From: Prorocentrum cordatum
Lineage: Eukaryota > Sar > Dinophyceae > Prorocentrales > Prorocentraceae
Assembly: GCA_963575745.1 (NCBI GenBank)
Contig: CAUYUJ010012681.1
Coordinates: forward strand, 154,501-218,500
Direction of reading: 5' to 3'
Length of the DNA: 64,000 nt
Shown here: positions 42,569 through 49,382 of the stretch, one piece after another
Numbering within the stretch: position 1 is the stretch's first letter
How the letters are laid out: each line of letters starts with the position of its first letter
Notes under the pieces: model-generated
The model's database searches: none
What the model was told of the DNA's origin: nothing
What the model saw: only the letters and a program-made list of their open reading frames with translations
Made by a program: the position numbers and the translations under genes

Positions 42569-45247
42569 TCAGCTGGAGTCGCTTGAGGGGCTGCGGCGCC
42601 GCTCCTGCAATGCCTCGAACGCGGAGCTGGAGGCGCCCTCCGGGCCCGCAGGAGGCGACGGCTTCCTGGGGGGGAGCTGCGGCGGCGGAGGCTGCAGCGG
42701 CTGCCTCGGGACGAGCCGCGCTGCCGGAGGGCGCGGCGTCTGCGACTGCCTGGCCAGGAGCCGCGCCGGCGGAGGCTGCGGCGGCTGGCTCGGGACGAGC
42801 CGCGCTGCCGTAGGGTGCGGTGTCTCCTCCAGCGGGGGGGCCCCGCGGCGTCCTTCTCCACGCGGGGGGGCTGGCCGCGGTGGTGGCATCATTGGCGGCA
42901 TGCCTGGCGGACGGCAAATCTGGCCGGGGAGGGGCGGGCGCCATCCTCTCGGCCTCAGCACCGGCTGACCTGCGTGGGGTGGGTGTACGGGCGGCGTGGG
43001 CAGGAGCCGCGCCCCCTCCTGTCGGTCGCCGCCCTCCACCCGCCCACTGCGTCCGGAGCGGCTGCGCCCCCTCTGCCCCTGCCCTCTGCGTCTGGAACGG
43101 CTGCGCCCCCGCTGCTGCGAGGGCACTGTCCTCTTTCGGTCTCTGCCCCTCTGCTCCCGCCCTCTGCGTCTGGAACGGCTGCGCCCCCGCTGCTGCGAGG
43201 GCTTCGTCCTCTTTGGGGTTATGCTCCTGCTCTCGCTCTTATTCTTCTTCTTCTTCTTCTTATCCTTCTCCTTCTCCTTCTTCTCCTTCTTCTCCTTCCT
43301 CTCACCTCTGTCAGGGTCCCTCTTTTCGTCCTGGGGCGGCGCGGGGCTGCAGGAGTCGACGGCGTCGCGCCCGTCGTCCTCAAGCTCCTCCTGGGCTCCG
43401 TGCGCCCCCGCTGCTGCGGGGGCTGCTGCTTCGGGTTCTGTCTCCGCCTCCTCCTGGTCTCCGTGCGCCCCCGCTGCTGCGGAGGCTGCTGCTTCGGGTT
43501 CTGTCTCCGCCCCCTTGCCCCGCCGTTTTCCCCACTTGGCTTCCCACTTCCGATTCTTCTTCCTGCCCTCGGCGCCTTTGCCAGACTTCCTGTTCTTGGC
43601 ATCTATGAAAACGAACAGTGTGTGGCAGTGTTCCGCGAGGCGGTTCGCCGACTGGGCCTTGAAGATCACCCTGTGTAAGTGCGGCCAGAAGTATGTCCCC
43701 TGCTCCTTGCGCTCCGCGTCCGTCAGCCTGACCCAGGTCGGACGCGCCGCCCAATCCAACTGGCGGTGCTGCAGCCTGTTCAGGAGCCCCCGCTGCTGCG
43801 GAGCCTGCAACGCCAGTTTCCCCAAGGACGGCAGTTCCGGCTGCTCGCTCGCAGGGCGCTCGCGAACCTGGGCGGGGCCCAGAATCACGATGTAGCGCGG
43901 GTGCGCCACGTGACCCTCTGCTTCCGGACACCAGAAAGCCAAGCCGAGAGCGCCTGTGCCAGACGCGCCGCAACTTCTGAGCAGCTCCGAAAGATCGCCC
44001 GCGTCTCCGTCGAAGACCCCGGCGAGAATGCGCACTCGGCGCTGCAACGCCAGGCTCCGAAGCCCGTTGCGGAAGCCTTCGGGCCACGGGCTTCCCACGA
44101 CGCTCGTCTGGCATCGGAAGAACACGCCCCCCACTGCTATGGAGAGCTTGCCTTCCTTTGCTTTCGGATTGTAGGCCCCCGCTGCCAGGGTCACCGACCA
44201 GGCCTGAACCAGGAACTTCCCGTGGGAGTGCGTGCGAAGCGCGTCGCACTGCTCGACGCGCCCGGGGGCCCAGAGGAGAGCGCCGACGCACTCGTGCGCG
44301 ACCGCGCCGTGGAAGCCACTCTGGCGGATGAGAGCGTCGAGATGTCGCTTCCGCTGGGCGCGCGCGATGTCCGCACCAGGCTCGAAGGAGACTAAGACGA
44401 CCCCTTCGCGCCTGGCCCTGGCAGCTGCGACCCAATCCGACAGGGAGGCGTCCGCGCGCAGGACGAGGGAAGCAAAAGCCAGGTTCACGCGCGCCTCTGT
44501 CTGCCCCTGCTGCACCTGGTCTGCATCGTCGCACAGCAGGGGCACAAGAGGCTTGGAATGGCTCGGGCCGCGCTCTTCCGATGGGAAGTGCGGGCGGCCT
44601 TCCTCTGGGAAGTCCTCTTGGACAGGAAGCGCTGGCGATCGCGCCTCGGTGGCCAGGGCGAGCGGCTGCGTCGCGCGGGCCCCCGCTGCTGCGGGGGAGC
44701 TGTCACACAGTTTGTCGGCTGCGGTCAGACCCTGCCGTTTTTGCCAATGAGTCGTGCAGGGAGATCTCGGTCTCGGGCCCTCGGAGCGGGCGGCGTTCTG
44801 TCCGGGCTCGATTACCGCTGTGGCGGCGCCTGGCTCCACGCATGCCCCCGCTGCTGCGGAGGCCGCCTGCGCCGCCGTTGTGACTACAACGAGGTTGGCG
44901 GCGGCCGTTAACTTCCGCTCCTGCGCGATCTCGCCCTTATCCATCATTCTCTGAGCAACCGCCAGGCTCCGCGAAACGGTTTCCTGGGCAGCGCTCATCG
45001 ACGAAAGCAATGTCCTAACTCCCGTTGCAAACTCCCCCCCCGCTGCTGCGGAGGCTGGTGCTGAATCTGCCAGTCCCTGCGGAACTGCTTCAGGGGCCTC
45101 CTCTGGCAGCCCCCGCTGCTGCGGAGACTTCAGCAGAGGCTCCTGCGCGGTTCCAGTCGCGCCTTGCTGCTCCGTGCCCCGGGCCGCTCCCGTCGCGGAG
45201 GCGGGCGGGCGCGGCGGGAGGCAGACCTGCAACGGCTGCGGATTCAC
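42569..45247 (-). CDS. Large protein, possibly a diverged EEP-like paralogue (892 codons open)
   Basis: Open from about 45,247 to 42,569. The first in-frame ATG is at 44,998 (MSAAQETVSRSLAVAQRMMD). A TTGCAG|G acceptor-like site near 45,230 suggests an upstream exon instead. The central part is globular (VNLAFASLVLRADASLSDWV, VLLAWAPGR-like segments, RVRILAGVFDGDAGDLSELL, HVAHPRYIVILGPAQ). RVRILAGVFDGD sits where the EEP-fold neighbour has DILCGDFN, and HCHTLFVFIDAKNRKSGKG resembles that protein's ARYPLLFQMRMASSRS tail, so I infer distant relationship. A strongly basic Lys/Arg-rich segment and a long Pro-rich tail follow. At least ten family I hairpins lie inside, read as PQQRG, AAAGA or PSQQRG. 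Confidence 0.5.
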   Translation of the reverse strand: MNPQPLQVCLPPRPPASATGAARGTEQQGATGTAQEPLLKSPQQRGLPEEAPEAVPQGLADSAPASAAAGGEFATGVRTLLSSMSAAQETVSRSLAVAQRMMDKGEIAQERKLTAAANLVVVTTAAQAASAAAGACVEPGAATAVIEPGQNAARSEGPRPRSPCTTHWQKRQGLTAADKLCDSSPAAAGARATQPLALATEARSPALPVQEDFPEEGRPHFPSEERGPSHSKPLVPLLCDDADQVQQGQTEARVNLAFASLVLRADASLSDWVAAARARREGVVLVSFEPGADIARAQRKRHLDALIRQSGFHGAVAHECVGALLWAPGRVEQCDALRTHSHGKFLVQAWSVTLAAGAYNPKAKEGKLSIAVGGVFFRCQTSVVGSPWPEGFRNGLRSLALQRRVRILAGVFDGDAGDLSELLRSCGASGTGALGLAFWCPEAEGHVAHPRYIVILGPAQVRERPASEQPELPSLGKLALQAPQQRGLLNRLQHRQLDWAARPTWVRLTDAERKEQGTYFWPHLHRVIFKAQSANRLAEHCHTLFVFIDAKNRKSGKGAEGRKKNRKWEAKWGKRRGKGAETEPEAAASAAAGAHGDQEEAETEPEAAAPAAAGAHGAQEELEDDGRDAVDSCSPAPPQDEKRDPDRGERKEKKEKKEKEKDKKKKKKNKSESRSITPKRTKPSQQRGRSRSRRRGREQRGRDRKRTVPSQQRGRSRSRRRGQGQRGRSRSGRSGRVEGGDRQEGARLLPTPPVHPPHAGQPVLRPRGWRPPLPGQICRPPGMPPMMPPPRPAPPRGEGRRGAPPLEETPHPTAARLVPSQPPQPPPARLLARQSQTPRPPAARLVPRQPLQPPPPQLPPRKPSPPAGPEGASSSAFEALQERRRSPSSDSS

Positions 45248-45433
45248 TTTATCGCATTGCCATCCCTCCCTGCGCTCAAATGACTTTTCCCCTTGCGCCA
45301 GTCTGCTGCTCCCACTTCTGAACTACCTCATCCCTTCTACCTCCCCCTGCACCCTCCTCTTCCTGTTCAATCCTCCCTCCTCCCTCCACCGTGCTCATTT
45401 CTCCTTACTCCCTTCTCTGCTCCTCCTACGTGG

Positions 45434-45756
45434 GGCGTTTCGACGACGACGACGACGAGGACGATGACCACGACGGCGACAACGAGGACGACGACGACCA
45501 CGACGACGACGACGAGGACGATGACCACGACGGCGACCAGCGACGACGACTAGCGACGACGACGACCGACGACGACGACGCCGACCACGACGACGACGGC
45601 GACGACGACAACGAGCGACGACGACGACGACAATCGACGCCGACGAGGAACGACGACGACGAACGAGGACGACGATTACGACGACAAGATAACGAAGGTT
45701 CGAGTATCGAACCTCGAAGTGCGAAGCTTCAAACTTCGAACTGCGAACTTCGATGG
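45434..45756. repeat. (GAC)n tract and TTCGAA palindromes
   Basis: GAC/GAC-GGC tract from about 45,434 to 45,690, then 45,697-45,756 with nested palindromes such as GGTTCGAGTATCGAACC and CGAAGCTTC. The spacer from 45,756 to 46,041 shows no feature I can assign. Confidence 0.75.
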
Positions 45757-46041
45757 GGTGCCAGGGATGCAATGGGATGGAGGGAAAAATGGGAAGGAGA
45801 GAGCGAGGAAGCGGGAGAGGAAGTTGGAAGAGAACGAACAGGCGTGGAGCGACGAGGAACGGGCGGCGAGGAGCCGACGTTGAGGGCGGCGGGATGGGGG
45901 GACAGGGAGGAGAGGGAAGACTTCAGAACGAAGATCGCGCCACGGCGCCTGCACGCGCGCCCCCGATCTCGGCGGCCGACGCGCGCGCCCCTGCCGAAAT
46001 GCAACGTGCCCTTCATTCGAGCCCCGCTGCTGCGGAGCCAC

Positions 46042-47232
46042 CTACTCCACAACCAAATCGTCTGGGGAGCTGTTCGGCCCCCAATCTACTGGTTTGCCAG
46101 CCGCTGCTGCGGGCGCCGAGGGCCCGGTGCTGGACGCCGCGGCCCCGCTGATGCGGGGCTCCTGAGAAGGCGTCGGCCTCCCCTTCTCTCTGGCGGCATC
46201 GAACTTGACCTTACGCTCCACACCGAGGTCCTTGTACCAGCGATAGGTTCCTGACCCGTCGCTCCCGCCCAAACCCGCGGCTAGTGGCCTCACCGTGTCC
46301 GCGCGGGGCATGAGGGGCAGAGCTTCGACCTTCCTGTCGCCCCAGTGCGGGTGTAAGCGGACGCCTGTCCCGTCGTCGCGGTGCAACACGAAATCCCACA
46401 TCGGCAGCTTCACTTTCACCCGCTGCCCCGCGAACTGTCGCGCGCGCACAATACTCTGGCGCATGTGGTCGTAGCTGTTTGGCCGGACTTCGAGGGAACA
46501 GCCGATCAGAGCCCCGCTGCTGCGGGGCCCCCCCACGACCTCCCTGATATCTTCCTCCCTGAGCGTCGCCACCATCTCTTGCCACCGCCAAGGGACTTCC
46601 TCGTCGCTTCTGAAACCAAAGCTCGTTCTCGCACCGTGGTCGCAAACAGCGACCATGGTGGGCTCCGCATTGTCAAACCACTTGGCTTCTGACTCGAACG
46701 GGGCAGTTGGGTCTTCATTCAGGTGGCGCCACCATTTCAACGCTTGGTTGTGTTGCTTAAACGAAGTGCCGAGCCTCTCTTCATAACTCAAAAAATAATT
46801 AACATCAAACTTCTCAAAATCCTGGGGCCCGCGCGCCGCCGCCGCTGCGGTGGCGCGGGGCTCCTGCGCCGCAGGCGCGGCTCGGGATCCCGACCCCTCC
46901 CCTGAAACTGTGCCCCACGGTTCTGGTGAGTTTCGGAGGGCAGCCCTCACGAAATTATCGAATTCGGGCATGCCGAGACCAGGGGCGCGGGGGCTCACAA
47001 CGCTAAGCGCGGCGAAGCGAGACGGCCGTTGAGGCGAGACCGCCGCCGCTGCTGCGGCGGCAGGGCCATCGCGCCATTTGGCGTCCTCCGTTGGCGTGTT
47101 TCCGTCTTGTCGCCACTCTCTCCAACCCCACGCTGACCAATCATGGCCGTCCTCCCAGCCACGACAGCCGCTGCTGCGGCTATCCCACCATCCTTCCGCG
47201 CCACCCCATGTGTATCCGCCTGCATCGCCCAT
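46042..47232 (-). CDS. Trp-rich N-terminus protein of unknown function (about 396 aa)
   Basis: ATG at 47,232 (MGDAGGYTWGGAEGWWDSRS), the first credible start after a low-complexity upstream stretch. The Gly/Trp-rich N-terminus is followed by an Ala/Pro linker with hairpin-encoded inserts (GPAAAAAAA at 47,047; ATAAAAARG at 46,840). The globular part reads FDVNYFLSYEERLGTSFKQ, EPTMVAVCDHGARTSFGF, KLPMWDFVLHRDDGTG and VRLHPHWGDRKVEALPL. A hairpin at 46,515 is read as GPRSSGA, a different frame. I see no known domain. It is the first gene of the minus-strand run and lies next to the strand switch. Confidence 0.55.
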   Translation of the reverse strand: MGDAGGYTWGGAEGWWDSRSSGCRGWEDGHDWSAWGWREWRQDGNTPTEDAKWRDGPAAAAAAAVSPQRPSRFAALSVVSPRAPGLGMPEFDNFVRAALRNSPEPWGTVSGEGSGSRAAPAAQEPRATAAAAARGPQDFEKFDVNYFLSYEERLGTSFKQHNQALKWWRHLNEDPTAPFESEAKWFDNAEPTMVAVCDHGARTSFGFRSDEEVPWRWQEMVATLREEDIREVVGGPRSSGALIGCSLEVRPNSYDHMRQSIVRARQFAGQRVKVKLPMWDFVLHRDDGTGVRLHPHWGDRKVEALPLMPRADTVRPLAAGLGGSDGSGTYRWYKDLGVERKVKFDAAREKGRPTPSQEPRISGAAASSTGPSAPAAAAGKPVDWGPNSSPDDLVVE

Positions 47233-47654
47233 TGCAAGACGATGGCGCAGGCGCGCGTTAGGCCGCGACGGGCCCGGCTGCACCGTTGCTCGCGGGCGAT
47301 CCCACGGGCGCGGGATGGTTTGAGCATAGCGGCGAGGGACGACGCGATGTGATTGGACGGCAGAGAACTTGAAAGGAAGGGGGGTTGGAAACGGAAGAAC
47401 GAAGTGGACGAAGAGCGGAAATCGAACCAGAGGGGGGAGAAAAAAGAGCGGAAGAGAATGAGGACATGCAGACGAAGGAGAGTGACGAGGTAGATGGCGG
47501 GGCAGAACGGCAACGGAGGATAATGTGGTGGAAATTGTGAAAAGGACGCATGGAAAAACACGACGAGGATCACAGACGCAAAGATGATGAGCGCAGTGGT
47601 AGCATGACATATCCGAAATCAAGAAGCAGGATGAGGAGGAACGGGATGACGAGC

Positions 47655-47740
47655 AACTCTGTCACAGAGGGCCTCCAAACGCACCCCCTCTGTCACAGAG
47701 GGCCTCCAAACGCACCCCCTCTGTCACACAGGGGCAAAAT
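47655..47740. repeat. Three family II hairpins in 32-bp direct repeats
   Basis: CTCTGTCACAGAGGGCC occurs twice within a 32-bp direct repeat (phrase CCTCCAAACGCACCCC), and a third copy ends in CTGTCACACAGGGG. They lie upstream of the first minus-strand gene of the cluster. Confidence 0.8.
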
Positions 47741-47869
47741 GATCACTTTACTGCGGCTTCTGGATTAATGTGGCGGTCGGCTCGGCTGCGCTGAATTCGA
47801 TCCGACCAGGCTCCATATACACACTGGTCATTCAAGGGTCGGTCTGCACGGTCAATCCTGCAGGTCACT

Positions 47870-49140
47870 CCGGGACTGACCCAGGCTGGCCCCAGACTGA
47901 CCCCGGACAGACCCTTGACAGACCTCATGCAGGCAAACCCCGGATCCGATCCTGGACCAACCCCGGACTGACCGGCCCAGACGGACCCCGCACGGAGCCC
48001 AGACCGACTGACCCCGGACTGACCCCGGACTGACCCCGGACTGACCCCAGACTGATCCCAAACTGACCCCAGACTGACCCCGGACTGACCCAGGACTGAC
48101 CCCGGACTGACCCCGAACTGACCCCAGACTGACCCCGGACTGACCCCGGACTGACCCCGTATTGACCCCGGACGGACCCCGGACGGACCCCGGACGGACC
48201 CCGGACGGACCCCAGACGGACCCCGGACTGACCCCGGACGGACTGACAACGGACGGACTGACCCCGGACTGACCCCGGACTGACCCCGGACTGACCCCAG
48301 ACTGACCCCGGACTGGCCCCGGACTGGCCCAAGACTGACCCCGGACTGGACCCCGGACTGCCCGGACTGACCCTGACCCCGGACTGCCCCGGACTGACCC
48401 GGACTGACCCCGGACTGACCCCGGACTGACCCCGGACTGGCCCCGGACCCCCGGACCGGACTGACCCCGGACTGACCCCGGACTGACCCCGGACTGACCC
48501 GGACTGACCCCGGACTGACCCCGGACTGACCCCGGACTGACCCCGGACTGACCCCGGACTGACCGACTGGACTGACCCCGGACTGACCCCGGACTGACCC
48601 CGGACTGACCCCGGACTGGCCCCGGACTGACTGCCCCGGACTGGCCCCGGACTGGCCCCGGACTGACTGACCCCGGACTGACCCCGGACTGGCCCCGGAC
48701 TGACCCCGGACTGACCCCGGACTGACCCCGGACTGATCCCGGACTGACTGACCCCGGACTGACCCCGGACTGACCCCGGACTGACCCCGGACTGACCCCG
48801 GACTGACCCCGGACTGACCCCGGACTGACCCCGGACTGACCCCGGACTGACCCCGGACCGACCCCGGACCGACCCCGGACCGACCCCGGACTGACCGACC
48901 CCGGACTGACCCCGGACTGACCCCGGACTGACCCCGGACTGACCCCGGACTGACCCCGGACTGACCCCGGACTGACCCCCGGACTGACCCCGGACTGACC
49001 CCGGACTGACCCCGGACTGACCCCGGACTGACCCCGGACTGACCCCGGACGGACCCCGGACGGACCCCGGACGGACCCCGGACGGACCCCGGACTGACCC
49101 CGGACTGACCCCGGACATGACCCCGGACGGACCCCGGACG
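47870..49140. repeat. 11-bp satellite (GACTGACCCCG)n, about 115 copies
   Basis: Nearly uninterrupted 11-bp units, mostly CGGACTGACCC with blocks carrying GGACGGACCCC instead. Because 33 nt encode 11 residues, the minus strand reads an uninterrupted SVRGQSGVSPG repeat of several hundred codons, which I regard as an artefact. Confidence 0.93.
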
Positions 49141-49144
49141 GACC

Positions 49145-49331
49145 CACTTCGTGTCCCTGGCCTCTCTTCCGTTATATCTTGAGTTACAGTGGACTTAGCG
49201 AGACTTAGCGCAACTGTTTACAAGTTTCTTAGGACAACTTGCGTAGTAGTTGCTATCCAGAAGCAAGTTCACCGCATATTTTCATAAGGTAACATAAGTT
49301 AACATAAGTTAACATAAGATTACATAAGTTT
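49145..49331 (+). promoter_or_regulatory. AT-richer presumed upstream region of the retrogene
   Basis: The only clearly AT-rich stretch near the strand switch. It has four imperfect copies of a TAACATAAGT phrase (about 49,288-49,330) just before the spliced-leader relics. It could hold promoter or trans-splice acceptor signals; no defined dinoflagellate promoter motif can be assigned. Confidence 0.35.
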
Positions 49332-49375
49332 CAGTAGCCATTTTGGCTCAAGTTTCAGTAGCCATTTTGGCTCAG
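49332..49375 (+). other. Two tandem dinoflagellate spliced-leader relics
   Basis: CAGTAGCCATTTTGGCTCA(AG) at 49,332-49,352 and again at 49,356-49,375, the second lacking one A. The known leader ends CCGTAGCCATTTTGGCTCAAG, so each relic differs at one position near its 5' end. It is not a spliced-leader RNA gene: no GT donor follows either copy and the second runs directly towards the start codon at 49,383. Such relics mark genes re-inserted from trans-spliced mRNA. Confidence 0.88.
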
Positions 49376-49382
49376 ATGCGCT

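Larger units (their letters stand above)
28236..47183 (-). repeat. Family I hairpins: core CGCTGCTGCG with self-complementary flanks
   Basis: I count 45 exact cores on the plus strand, among them 28,241; 28,770; 29,216; 29,972; 30,572; 34,043; 35,361; 36,262; 39,633; 41,466; 43,409; 46,515; 47,047 and 47,169. About nine loop variants are added: TACT at 32,288, 33,016 and 33,592; TGAT at 46,146; CGCT at 38,841 and 46,840; others near 31,496, 35,193 and 42,538. The base form is a 3-bp CGC/GCG stem around TGCT. It is extended outward by 3-10 further complementary pairs in the best copies and by few or none in decayed ones. In transcripts of the minus-strand genes the loop reads AGCA. Most copies lie inside coding regions; several (such as 36,198, 36,262, 40,827 and 40,877) lie in spacers. 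I noticed none outside this interval. Confidence 0.9.

Noticed and set aside
47870-49140. Minus-strand 431-codon SVRGQSGVSPG repeat protein
   Set aside because: It follows entirely from an 11-bp repeat lacking stops; several frames are open and there are no non-repeat ends.
49332-49375. A functional spliced-leader RNA gene
   Set aside because: Neither leader copy is followed by a GT donor or an Sm-like site; the second runs directly into a protein start.
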